A stretch of DNA of 64,000 nt from CAZQVN01 sp964596775 (GTDB lineage Bacteria; Eisenbacteria; RBG-16-71-46; JABDJR01; JAWXBZ01). This document shows positions 1-8,046 of the stretch, piece by piece. Every line of letters begins with the position of its first letter. Positions within the stretch are counted from its first letter, which is position 1. The position numbers were made by a program, and so were the translations under genes. Location of the stretch: contig CAZQVN010000002.1 in assembly GCA_964596775.1 (NCBI GenBank), forward strand, positions 186,001-250,000, in the 5' to 3' direction. The notes below the pieces were generated by a model. It did not search any database. It had not been told where the DNA came from and saw only the letters and a list, made by a program, of their open reading frames with translations.

Positions 1-1
1 A

Positions 2-694
2 ACTCTCCTGTCGCAGGTGGACAGTTCCGTCGGCGGAAAAGTCGGGGTGAACCTGGGCGGGGTGAAGAATCAGGTCGGCGCCTTTCACCAGCCCCGTCTC
101 GTCATCTCCGATACGGATTGCCTGGAAACGCTGCCGGACCGTGAGATCAGAAGTGCGCTCGCCGAAGTCGTCAAGTGCGCCATGATCGCCGATGCTTCCC
201 TCCTGCGCCGGATCGAGCGCCACACCGAAAGAATCCTCCGGAGGGATCCCGTGCTGCTGCCCGGACTTGTCGCGGACTGCTGCAGGATCAAGGCCCGCAT
301 CGTTGCGGTCGACGAGCGGGAATCCGGAATTCGCGCCGTGCTGAACTATGGCCACACGGTGGGGCACGCTGTCGAAGCCGCGGCCGGAGGGCGCCTCCGG
401 CACGGCGAAGCCGTTGCGCTTGGAATGAGGGCTGCGGCGGCCATAGCCGTCCACCTGGGTTGCATGACCCCGTCCGACAAGCAGAGGCAGGATGAAGTAC
501 TGAACAGGATCGGGCTTCCGCGGAAACTCGCAGGGGTCACTGCGGAGGACGTCATGGCCAAGATCAATAATGACAAGAAGATACAAGGCTCGGATGTCCG
601 GTTCGTGTTGACACGCGGGATCGGCTCTGCTAGTTTGGCGCGGCCTGTTGAACCCGCACTGATTCGAACCGCCATCGGCGAAATTCTGGCGTGA
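2..694 (+). CDS. aroB: 3-dehydroquinate synthase, C-terminal part (gene begins before the window)
   Basis: Second step of the shikimate pathway: converts DAHP to 3-dehydroquinate in the cytoplasm, using NAD and a divalent metal. The reading frame is already open at base 2 and enters directly into the conserved TLLSQVDSSVGGKVGVN segment, so the NAD-binding N-terminal part lies upstream of the window. Metal-ligand motifs HTVGHAVE and HGEAVALGM are present in order, and the C terminus looks complete. A GTG at 17 opens the same frame but lies inside a conserved block and is not the start. About 140 bp separate it from accB. Family assignment is secure; only the 5' part is missing. Confidence 0.96.
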   Translation, partial: TLLSQVDSSVGGKVGVNLGGVKNQVGAFHQPRLVISDTDCLETLPDREIRSALAEVVKCAMIADASLLRRIERHTERILRRDPVLLPGLVADCCRIKARIVAVDERESGIRAVLNYGHTVGHAVEAAAGGRLRHGEAVALGMRAAAAIAVHLGCMTPSDKQRQDEVLNRIGLPRKLAGVTAEDVMAKINNDKKIQGSDVRFVLTRGIGSASLARPVEPALIRTAIGEILA

Positions 695-835
695 AAAGAT
701 GTTGTGCCGGATGCACTTAGGTTGATCCAGGCTCCCAGGATCATCCGGCGGGTCGGCGCGGGGCACGGACTCGACCCGACGCCGAATTCCAACCTGCGTG
801 CGTGACATCCCGAAAATTCCGAAAATGAGGACTGG

Positions 836-1309
836 ATGCGAATCGAAGAGGTCCGAAAACTAGTAAAGCTCGTGGAGGAGAGTGAGATCGGCGAGCTGGA
901 CGTGTGGAAGTGGTGGGGTCGCATTCGGATTTCCAAGAATTCTCATGGAGCCGGAAACGGAACGGTCACATTTGCCGCTTCGGCGCCGCCTCCGGAGAAG
1001 CACACCGTTGAGGCACCCGCCGGGGGCACCCCCCGGCCGGAACCGAAGGCAGCCGAGAGCACCGACGGACTGACCCCCGTCAAGTCACCGATGGTCGGCA
1101 CGTTCTACCGGACCCCGGCACCCGATGCGGATCCCTATGTGGAACCTGGAGATGTGATCGAAGTCGGTCAAACGATCTGCATCATCGAGGCCATGAAACT
1201 CATGAACGAGATCCAGGCCGAAATCCGGGGCAAGGTCGTTAAGGTTGTCGCGGCGAACGGCCAGCCCGTCGAGTTCGGGCAGGTCCTTCTCCTGGTCGAC
1301 GAGTCCTGA
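836..1309 (+). CDS. accB: Biotin carboxyl carrier protein of acetyl-CoA carboxylase
   Basis: Carries the biotin arm of acetyl-CoA carboxylase, the first committed step of fatty-acid synthesis. At 157 residues it has the usual length: an N-terminal helical segment, a Pro/Ala-rich linker (about residues 45-80), then the biotinyl domain with the canonical EAMKLMNEI motif; the biotinylated lysine is residue 121. The start is the ATG at 836; no other in-frame start fits the conserved MRIEEVRKLVKLVEES-type N terminus better. In most bacteria accC follows directly; here a pilus ATPase gene lies between accB and accC. Confidence 0.96.
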   Translation: MRIEEVRKLVKLVEESEIGELDVWKWWGRIRISKNSHGAGNGTVTFAASAPPPEKHTVEAPAGGTPRPEPKAAESTDGLTPVKSPMVGTFYRTPAPDADPYVEPGDVIEVGQTICIIEAMKLMNEIQAEIRGKVVKVVAANGQPVEFGQVLLLVDES

Positions 1310-1340
1310 CACCGGAACCGCGTTCCGGAAGGAGTGAACT

Positions 1341-2456
1341 GTGAATATCAAGCGGATCCTCGAACGGATGATCGAAGAAAGGGCGTCCGACCTTCACATA
1401 AAGGCCGGAACCGCCGCTACCATTCGCGTGGACGGCCGCCTGATCCCGCTGGATGAACCGATCCCGAGCCAGAAGGACATCGAGACGGTCATGGAGCAGA
1501 TCCTCACTCCGAAGCAGAGAAAGCACTTCGAGGACTCGCGCGAGATCGATTTCGCGTTTTCCATTCCAGGGCTGTCCCGCTTCCGGTCGAACTTCTACCA
1601 GCAGCGCGGCACGATCGCCATGGCGCTTCGCCAGGTTCCGTTCGGCGTGCCCAGCCTCGAGGAACTGTGCCTTCCCGCCACCCTGGGCGACCTGATTCTG
1701 AAGAGCCGGGGGATGATTCTCGTCACCGGCACGGTCGGCACCGGCAAGTCGACATCGATGGCCTCTATGGTTCAGCACGTGAACCGGACGACCCAGAAGA
1801 ACATCATCACCGTCGAGGATCCGATCGAGTTTCTGCACCGCGACGACAAGAGCCTCATCAGCCAGCGCGAGGTCGGTCTCGACACGGCTTCGTTTCACGA
1901 CGGGTTGAAATACATTCTCCGCCAGGATCCGGACATCATCATCATCGGGGAAATCCGCGACATCGAGACGATGCGCGTTGCGGTCATGGCCGCCGACACG
2001 GGCCACCTCGTCGTGGCCAGTCTCCACACGCCCGATGCATCGCAGACGATCAACCGGATCATCTCCTTTTTCCCGCTGCACGAGCATGAAGAAGTCCGCT
2101 ACCTGCTCGCGTCGAATCTTCTCGCGGTCGTGTCCCAGCGGCTCATACCCCGCAAGGAGGGCTCGGGCCGTGTCCCGGCGGTCGAGATCATGATGAACAC
2201 GGCCACGATCAAGGAATACATCATGGATTCCAAGAAGACCTCCGGGATCTACAAGGCGATCCAGGAAGGCGTCAACCAGTACGGGATGCAGACGTTCGAC
2301 CAGGCGCTGATGTCGCTCTACAAGAAGGAGCAGATCAGCTACGAGGATGCCATCCGCTACAGCTCGAACCCCGCCGAGTTCGACCTCCGGGCCCGCGGCA
2401 TTCACGCGGCTTCCGACAAGACCTGGGAGCAGTTCGAGGGCGAAGCACTGCGCTGA
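1341..2456 (+). CDS. pilT: Type IV pilus retraction ATPase (PilT/PilU family)
   Basis: Hexameric cytoplasmic motor of the secretion-ATPase superfamily, expected to power pilus retraction and twitching. The 371-residue length is typical. Visible: an N-terminal PAS-like domain, Walker A GTVGTGKS (about residues 130-138; commonly GPTGSGKS), the Asp-box region with VEDPIEF, Walker B DIIIIGEIRD (about 197-206), and the His-box stretch LVVASLHTPDAS. The C terminus (SSNPAEFDLRARGI) matches PilT/PilU. The GTG start at 1341 is preceded by GGAAGGAG. No other pilus gene is in the window, so PilT cannot be separated from PilU or another PilT paralogue. Placement between accB and accC is unusual. Confidence 0.9.
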   Translation: MNIKRILERMIEERASDLHIKAGTAATIRVDGRLIPLDEPIPSQKDIETVMEQILTPKQRKHFEDSREIDFAFSIPGLSRFRSNFYQQRGTIAMALRQVPFGVPSLEELCLPATLGDLILKSRGMILVTGTVGTGKSTSMASMVQHVNRTTQKNIITVEDPIEFLHRDDKSLISQREVGLDTASFHDGLKYILRQDPDIIIIGEIRDIETMRVAVMAADTGHLVVASLHTPDASQTINRIISFFPLHEHEEVRYLLASNLLAVVSQRLIPRKEGSGRVPAVEIMMNTATIKEYIMDSKKTSGIYKAIQEGVNQYGMQTFDQALMSLYKKEQISYEDAIRYSSNPAEFDLRARGIHAASDKTWEQFEGEALR

Positions 2457-2555
2457 ACGGAGGCCGGTCACCGGCTTAACATCGAACGTATCATCAACTA
2501 GAATGTCCGCCGGGTCGGGATTCCGATCCGGCGTTCTCGTTCCGGGGGAAGCACG

Positions 2556-3929
2556 ATGTTCAAGAAGATACTGATAGCAAACCGCGGAGAGATCGCGCTC
2601 CGGGTCATTCGCGCCTGCCGTGATCTGGGAATCGAAACGGTTGCCGTGTACAGCGAGATCGATCGGGACTCGATTCACGTTCGCCTGGCGAACGAGGCCA
2701 TCTGTATCGGCGGCGCTCCCTCGCGCGAGAGCTATCTCAACATTCCCCGGATCATCAGTGCGGCGGAGATCACGGCTGCCGAGGCCATCCATCCCGGCTA
2801 CGGATTCCTGTCCGAGAACCCGTCGTTCGCCGAAGTCTGCGAGTCCTGCCAGTTGACGTTCATCGGCCCGACGTCCGAGCAGATACGCAGGATGGGGGAC
2901 AAGGCGGCCGCCCGCCAGGCCATGGACGAGGCCGGCGTGCCGATCGTTCCGGGCAGCGATGGCCCGGTGCGAACCTACGAAGCCGCCGTCGCGGCGGCGG
3001 AGATCACCGGATACCCCCTGATCGTGAAAGCGCTGGCGGGCGGGGGAGGGCGCGGCATGCGCGTCGTGGAATCCGCGGGCGAGCTGAAGGACAAGTTTTC
3101 CATGGCCCAGGCCGAGGCCCAGTCGGCGTTCGGAAACGGCGAGGTGTACATGGAACGCTATCTGCGCCGTCCCCGGCATGTGGAGATCCAGCTCATGGGC
3201 GACCTCCACGGAAACTGCGTTCATGTCTTCGAGAGGGACTGCTCCGTCCAGCGTCGTCACCAGAAGCTCGTGGAGGAATCGCCCTCCCCGGCGGTGAACG
3301 AGGAGTTGCGGTCCCGGATGGGAGAAGCCGCGCTCAAGGGCGCCAGGGCCATCAACTATCGCGGCGCGGGAACCATGGAGTTCCTCCTCGACGAGGACGG
3401 CTCTTTTTATTTCATGGAAATGAACACGCGGATTCAGGTGGAACACCCGGTCAGCGAAGTCGTCTCCGGCCTGGACCTGGTCAAGGAGCAGATCCGTGTG
3501 GCCGCGGGGGAGCCGCTCGGCTACACGCAGGGCGACCTGCATCTCAAGGGGCACTCCATCGAGTGCAGGATCAACGCCGAAGATCCGGACAAGGACTTCC
3601 GGCCGTCTCCGGGCCGCGTGGAGTACCTCCATTTTCCCGGAGGGCCGGGTGTGCGCGTCGACAGCCACATCTACGCCGGGTACAGCATTCCGCCCACGTA
3701 CGATTCCCTGATCGCCAAGATCATCACCTGGGGGGATGACCGCGGACAGGCCCTGTCGCGCATGCGGCGGGCGCTTGGCGAGACGCTCATCGAGGGCATT
3801 CCGACGACGATCCCCTTTCAGCTCCGGGTGATGTCGGAACCCGAGTTCATCAGCGGAAAGTTCGATACATCCTTCGTGTCCAGGCTGCCGGCCCGCGAAA
3901 CCCGTCCCGCCGAACCGCAGCGCTCCTGA
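2556..3929 (+). CDS. accC: Biotin carboxylase subunit of acetyl-CoA carboxylase
   Basis: ATP-grasp enzyme that carboxylates the biotin on AccB with bicarbonate and ATP. The 457 residues cover the complete subunit: biotin-carboxylase N-domain from ILIANRGEIALR, the glycine-rich ATP-grasp loop AGGGGRGMRVV (about residues 160-170), the catalytic segment EMNTRIQVEHPVSE, and the C-domain (IECRINAEDP). No biotinyl domain is fused, consistent with the separate accB upstream. The ATG at 2556 lies shortly after GGGGGAAGC. comB follows after 5 bp, so the two are probably co-transcribed. Confidence 0.96.
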   Translation: MFKKILIANRGEIALRVIRACRDLGIETVAVYSEIDRDSIHVRLANEAICIGGAPSRESYLNIPRIISAAEITAAEAIHPGYGFLSENPSFAEVCESCQLTFIGPTSEQIRRMGDKAAARQAMDEAGVPIVPGSDGPVRTYEAAVAAAEITGYPLIVKALAGGGGRGMRVVESAGELKDKFSMAQAEAQSAFGNGEVYMERYLRRPRHVEIQLMGDLHGNCVHVFERDCSVQRRHQKLVEESPSPAVNEELRSRMGEAALKGARAINYRGAGTMEFLLDEDGSFYFMEMNTRIQVEHPVSEVVSGLDLVKEQIRVAAGEPLGYTQGDLHLKGHSIECRINAEDPDKDFRPSPGRVEYLHFPGGPGVRVDSHIYAGYSIPPTYDSLIAKIITWGDDRGQALSRMRRALGETLIEGIPTTIPFQLRVMSEPEFISGKFDTSFVSRLPARETRPAEPQRS

Positions 3930-3934
3930 GCGCC

Positions 3935-4684
3935 ATGACCACGTCCGTCGACGGGAGTCGCCGTATTGACGTGCTGCTGTCCCCGGCCGAGCTCCAGGAC
4001 CCCGGCCGCGATCGCGGCGTGATCGTCGTCGATGTTCTGAGGGCGACGACCGTCATCGCCCGGGCGCTGGCGTCCGGCGCCCGGCGGATTGTTCCGGCCG
4101 GAAGTCTCGAGGACGCTTTCGACCTGAAGCGGAAGCTCGGACCGGACGCGCTGCTGTGCGGTGAGCGCGATGGAAGACGGGTGGACGGTTTCGATCTCGG
4201 CAACTCACCACTCGAGTACGTTCCCGAAGTCGTGCGCGGGAGGACATTGATTCTCGCCAGCACGAACGGGACGGTGATGCTCAGCCGTGTTTCCGGAGCG
4301 CGGCGTGTGCTGACGGCGGCATTGACGAACTCCGCCGCCGTGGCCCGTGCCGTCGTCGCGGACGGCGGATGCTGGACCATCGTCCCGTCCGGCAAGCTGG
4401 GGCGGGCCTGTCTGGAGGATCTCCTGTGCGCGGGCCGGATTCTGGGTGCGCCCGGAATGACCCGGCCCGATCCGGCTGACGGGGACGACGCGGCCCGCCT
4501 GGTTCTCGACCTCCATGCCCGAACGAGCTCGGACCTCGCGAGCGCGCTGCGCGAGGCCTCGCACGGGCAATACCTGGTGGAGATCGGGCATGAACGGGAC
4601 ATCGAGGCCTGTGCGGCAGCGGACACGCTCGATGTCGTGCCGGAGATGTCTCAAGGCTGGATTACCGCTTCGATCCCCGAGTGA
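3935..4684 (+). CDS. comB: 2-phosphosulfolactate phosphatase family protein (ComB-like)
   Basis: The 249-residue product matches the ComB family, which removes phosphate from 2-phosphosulfolactate in coenzyme M synthesis of methanogens but also occurs in many bacteria that make no coenzyme M. Conserved segments seen: VDVLRATTVI near residue 30, CGERDGRRVDGFDLGNSP, and STNGTVML followed by AALTNSAAVARAV. The gene lies 5 bp after accC and converges on thiE, with 15 bp between the stop codons. No other coenzyme M gene is in the window, so the real substrate is open; sulfolactate metabolism is one possibility. Confidence 0.85.
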   Translation: MTTSVDGSRRIDVLLSPAELQDPGRDRGVIVVDVLRATTVIARALASGARRIVPAGSLEDAFDLKRKLGPDALLCGERDGRRVDGFDLGNSPLEYVPEVVRGRTLILASTNGTVMLSRVSGARRVLTAALTNSAAVARAVVADGGCWTIVPSGKLGRACLEDLLCAGRILGAPGMTRPDPADGDDAARLVLDLHARTSSDLASALREASHGQYLVEIGHERDIEACAAADTLDVVPEMSQGWITASIPE

Positions 4685-4699
4685 TTCGCGAAACCGGGG

Positions 4700-5335
4700 T
4701 CAGGCCTCCGGGCCGATCCGTTTCATGACGAGGGCATACTCCGCGGCCCGTGCGCGGATGTCGATAGCGGACCAGAGTCCGCTGATCACGGCCAGGCCGG
4801 ACGCGCCAAGGTCGCGAACGGCAGCGGCGTTGCCTGTCGAGATTCCGCCGATTCCGACGACCGGGATTCGCGCCGTACTGCACAGGTCGCGGAACACCCC
4901 GTGGTCGAGCGGCGTCGCGTCGGTCTTAGTTGCCGTCGGGTACAGGGAGCCGGCCGCAGCGTAGTCGGCCCCGGACAACTCGGCCTGTTGCAGTTGCTCG
5001 ATAGTCCGGGTCGAAACGCCCACGATCCAGTCGGGGTGCAGCCTGCGGACCGTGTCGACCGGAACGTCGCTCTGGCCAAGGTGCACGCCGTCGGCGCCGC
5101 CGGCGGCGGCGACATCCGGCCGGTCATTGACGAGGAGGGGAATCCGGCGGTCCCGGCAGACGGGGAGCAGCTGGCGGACGGCCAGGTACAGGGACCGGGG
5201 TGCAATCCCCTTGCCGCGCACCTGAACCATGGTGACGCCCCCGTCGATGGCGTCGGCGACGAGCCGGGCATGAACGGGGTTTCCGGGGGCGAGGTCGACG
5301 ATGGCGTAAACGGCGGGATCGAATCCGCGTTTCAT
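4700..5335 (-). CDS. thiE: Thiamine-phosphate synthase
   Basis: Joins the pyrimidine (HMP-PP) and thiazole (HET-P or its carboxylated form) moieties to thiamine monophosphate. The 211-residue TIM barrel is of family length with the expected phosphate- and Mg-binding segments: VTMVQVRGKG, LLVNDRPDVA, DGVHLGQSDV, VGVSTRT, the AAGSLYPTATK loop, and VVGIGGIS. The start codon overlaps the lptG stop by ATGA (5332-5335), indicating translational coupling as the last gene of lptF-lptG-thiE. No other thiamine gene and no TPP riboswitch was seen here. Confidence 0.94.
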   Translation of the reverse strand: MKRGFDPAVYAIVDLAPGNPVHARLVADAIDGGVTMVQVRGKGIAPRSLYLAVRQLLPVCRDRRIPLLVNDRPDVAAAGGADGVHLGQSDVPVDTVRRLHPDWIVGVSTRTIEQLQQAELSGADYAAAGSLYPTATKTDATPLDHGVFRDLCSTARIPVVGIGGISTGNAAAVRDLGASGLAVISGLWSAIDIRARAAEYALVMKRIGPEA

Positions 5336-6414
5336 TTCGGAGCCCGGACAAGCAGGACAACGGCAGCCGCCAGGAACACGATATTGCCCATCCAGGCCGC
5401 CGGGTCCGGCGGAATCTGTCCCGCGTGGCCGAGCACCCGGCCGAACTGGACGAAACAGATATACGTCATGAAGATGGCGAAGGACAGTCCGAAGCCGATG
5501 GCGATGCCGCCCCGGCGCAGCCGGACCGCGAGTGGCGCCGCAAACAGGGTGGCCAGGAACACGCCCAGCGGGTAGGCAAGCTTGAGACTTCGTTCCGTGG
5601 CATAGATTGAAGTGGGACGACCGCTTTCGCGCAGTTTCCGGACATAGGTCCCGAGGTCCCGGAAGCTCATCTGGTTCTCGTCGACGTCGCCCTGGGCCAG
5701 GTCCTCGGGAGTCTCCCTGAACTCCGGAAAGGCAAGAGAGTCGAACGGCACGAGCACCTCGTCATCTCCGTAGAACGTTCGGACGACCCCGTTTCGAAAG
5801 GTCCAGGCGCCGCCGGTCCAATCCGCGATCCGCGCATCAACGCGTCGCGTGAGCCGGTTCTCCTCGAATTCCTGGACCATGACTTCCTGAAGCTGCTCGT
5901 GCCGGATGTCGAAGCGACGGACCGTGTACACGCGCCCGCCGGATCCCAGGTAGCTCAGGTTCATCTTGATTCCGAACCTGCGGGGAACTCTTCCTCGAAT
6001 CTGCTCGTCGTAGATGTTCTTCCGATTCTGCTCGGCTCCCGGCAGCAGCGTCTCGGATACGGTGAACACCGCTCCACTGACGAGCAGGGCGAACAGGTAG
6101 GCCGGCAGGAAGATCCGGTAAAGGGATATCCCCGCGGTCTTCATGGCCGTGATCTCGTTGAACTTCGTCATCTGGCCGAAGGCCATGAAGGTGGCCAGGA
6201 GAATGGCCACCGGGGACATGAAGATGAAGATGTAGGGAACGCGGCTCACGTAATAGCTGGCAATCAGCCGGGCGGGAGTCCGGTTGTCCACGAAGACGTC
6301 GATGCGCTCGAAGATGTCGAAGATGACGTAGAGCAGGATCGTACCGACCACCATGAGGATGAAAAAGCTCACGAGGTTTCGCAGCAGGTAGCGGTCCAGT
6401 TTCCGTCCGATCAT
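5332..6414 (-). CDS. lptG: LPS export permease LptG (YjgP/YjgQ family)
   Basis: One of the two inner-membrane permease subunits of the LptB2FG transporter, which extracts lipopolysaccharide for transport to the outer membrane. The 360 residues show two N-terminal membrane helices (RNLVSFFILMVVGTILLYVIF and the VPYIFIFMSPVAILLATFMAFG block), a large periplasmic beta-jellyroll region, and two C-terminal helices, the last just before the stop. The ATG at 6414 is chosen because it gives the family N terminus (MIGRKLDRYLLRN) and overlaps the lptF stop by ATGA. A longer frame to 6492 exists but lies wholly inside lptF. Confidence 0.93.
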   Translation of the reverse strand: MIGRKLDRYLLRNLVSFFILMVVGTILLYVIFDIFERIDVFVDNRTPARLIASYYVSRVPYIFIFMSPVAILLATFMAFGQMTKFNEITAMKTAGISLYRIFLPAYLFALLVSGAVFTVSETLLPGAEQNRKNIYDEQIRGRVPRRFGIKMNLSYLGSGGRVYTVRRFDIRHEQLQEVMVQEFEENRLTRRVDARIADWTGGAWTFRNGVVRTFYGDDEVLVPFDSLAFPEFRETPEDLAQGDVDENQMSFRDLGTYVRKLRESGRPTSIYATERSLKLAYPLGVFLATLFAAPLAVRLRRGGIAIGFGLSFAIFMTYICFVQFGRVLGHAGQIPPDPAAWMGNIVFLAAAVVLLVRAPK

Positions 6415-7766
6415 GGCCTGATGTCCCGCCCGCGGACCGTGTTCCAGGTCATCCACAGAGCCGGGATGGCGAGAACCACGTTGGGAGCCCACATGGCTAC
6501 CGCCGGCGAGACGATGGTCCGCTCGGCAAGCTGTTCTCCACCGATGAGGAACAGGTAGTACACCAGGAAAAACCCGATCGACAGGGCGCTGGCCGCGATT
6601 CCACCCCGGCGTGCCTTCATGCCGATCGGCGCCCCGAGAAGCACGAAAACCAGGCAGGCGAACGGAATGGAGAATTTCTTGTGCACCTCGACCCGGTAGG
6701 AATTCATTCGCTTCTCCAGGTTCGTGATGTCGAGGCTGGCCATGTACAGCCGTTCCTTGTCCTGTTCGAGGATCGAAACGCGGGCGGTGTCGGCCTTCTG
6801 GCCGGCGATTCCCGCAACCGCCAGCCTGGCCCTTTCGACCAGGCCGGCCATCCCCCGGGGCGGAGGGAGCACCTTGCGCTGGAACGTCGCATAGTCCGAA
6901 AAGCCGAGACTGTCGAGGTCGGCCACAAGAAGTGATTCCCGCTGGGCATGGCTGGCTTCAAACCGCCGGATCTGGCGATTGAGTTCGGGGATGTCCATCT
7001 CGCGCTCGCTGCGCGAGTCGCGCTGCATGTCCTCGAGGACGGCATCGGCGTTGTGCAACAGGAGCGTGTGGTGCTGAAAGGCGATTCGGCGGTACTTGTT
7101 GACGTCCCCATCGGGCGGCACTTCGTGAATCTCCCCGTCATTCAGGTCGAAACGAAGCGTGGCTCCATCCTCGGAGTAGGTGAGGTGGCCGGTTTCGGCC
7201 AGGATCGTGACCGGAATGTCGCTCTGCGAGAAGTCGTAGATCGTGATGTCCCGCATGAATCCCGTCTTGTTGTCCACGTGCCCGACGATGAGGCTGCGGT
7301 CGGGAAAATCCGTGATGAAGACCCCCTCGCGAATGCGGGCGGCCGGACTCTTTCGATTGATGGCCAGACTCAGGTTCGCAAACATGTGATTCGTGTCGGG
7401 AAGAATGTAGTTGTTGAACAGGGCGAGCAGCGTGGCCACGAACAGGGCCGCCAGAAAGACCGGACGGATGACCCGACTGAGATTGACTCCGCAGGCCCGG
7501 AAGGCGGTGATCTCGTTGTCCTGGGACAGCCTGCCGAACGTCATGAGTGATCCGACCAGCACCCCGCAGGGAACGGACAGGGCCACGATCCAGCCCAGTG
7601 CCAGAAGAAACAGCTTCAGAACGACGAGAAACGGGATTCCCTTTCCCACAAGCAGATCAAGGAAGCCGAAGAGAAACTGAAAGATGAGGACGAAGGTGGA
7701 AACGCCGAACCCGAGGAAGAAGGGAAACAGACATTCCCGAAGGACGTACCGCTCCAGTAATTGCAT
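6411..7766 (-). CDS. lptF: LPS export permease LptF (YjgP/YjgQ family)
   Basis: Partner permease of LptG in the LPS exporter. The start MQLLERYVLRECLFPFFLG is typical of LptF. At 451 residues it is longer than many homologues (about 360-370); the extra length falls in the periplasmic part, including a charged, probably helical stretch (SRSEREMDIPELNRQIRRFE and what follows). The ends carry the usual three-plus-three membrane helices (for example VLLGAPIGMKARRGGIAASAL near the end). First gene of the lptF-lptG-thiE operon and divergent from sprA, with promoter-like elements between them. Confidence 0.92.
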   Translation of the reverse strand: MQLLERYVLRECLFPFFLGFGVSTFVLIFQFLFGFLDLLVGKGIPFLVVLKLFLLALGWIVALSVPCGVLVGSLMTFGRLSQDNEITAFRACGVNLSRVIRPVFLAALFVATLLALFNNYILPDTNHMFANLSLAINRKSPAARIREGVFITDFPDRSLIVGHVDNKTGFMRDITIYDFSQSDIPVTILAETGHLTYSEDGATLRFDLNDGEIHEVPPDGDVNKYRRIAFQHHTLLLHNADAVLEDMQRDSRSEREMDIPELNRQIRRFEASHAQRESLLVADLDSLGFSDYATFQRKVLPPPRGMAGLVERARLAVAGIAGQKADTARVSILEQDKERLYMASLDITNLEKRMNSYRVEVHKKFSIPFACLVFVLLGAPIGMKARRGGIAASALSIGFFLVYYLFLIGGEQLAERTIVSPAVAMWAPNVVLAIPALWMTWNTVRGRDIRP

Positions 7767-7900
7767 AGTTTTATGAAACTTGCCGCTTTCTCTCAGGTTC
7801 CACGCTACGTTGCCCGGTCTGCCCGCCCGCCCGCTGACTGGAGGGTCGCCGCCTTCGGTCCGCCCGGTCCGACAGCCCAGACATCCGAGCGGCTTTCCGC

Positions 7901-7927
7901 AGTATAGGGGTTTGCCGGTCGATTCAA
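7901..7927 (-). promoter_or_regulatory. Candidate promoter for lptF-lptG-thiE
   Basis: Read on the minus strand, TTGAAT (7927-7922) is followed after 15 bp by TATACT (7906-7901). The -10 is near consensus and the spacing is short. It would give a leader of about 130 nt before lptF. It lies back to back with the sprA promoter candidate, about 20 bp away. Sequence match only. Confidence 0.45.
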
Positions 7928-7947
7928 CCAGACGGGCCCGCGCGAGT

Positions 7948-7977
7948 TTGACACCGAAGCTCGGCTACTGCTAACTT
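7948..7977 (+). promoter_or_regulatory. sprA: Candidate promoter for sprA
   Basis: TTGACA at 7948-7953 (perfect -35) followed after 18 bp by TAACTT at 7972-7977. Transcription from here would give a leader of about 60 nt before the TTG start at 8047. The rest of the lptF-sprA intergenic region (7767-8046) shows no gene. Confidence 0.5.
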
Positions 7978-8046
7978 TCAGGTTCATAGTCACTTACGGA
8001 CTTTGCTGTTCCGTTGTTCCAGGTGTTCATCCGAAGAGGGAATTTC

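Noticed and set aside
1239..3668. A long open frame on the minus strand across accB, pilT and accC
   Set aside because: It is the complement of well-conserved plus-strand genes with strong family motifs; high GC makes such long antisense frames common, and its translation matches nothing I know.
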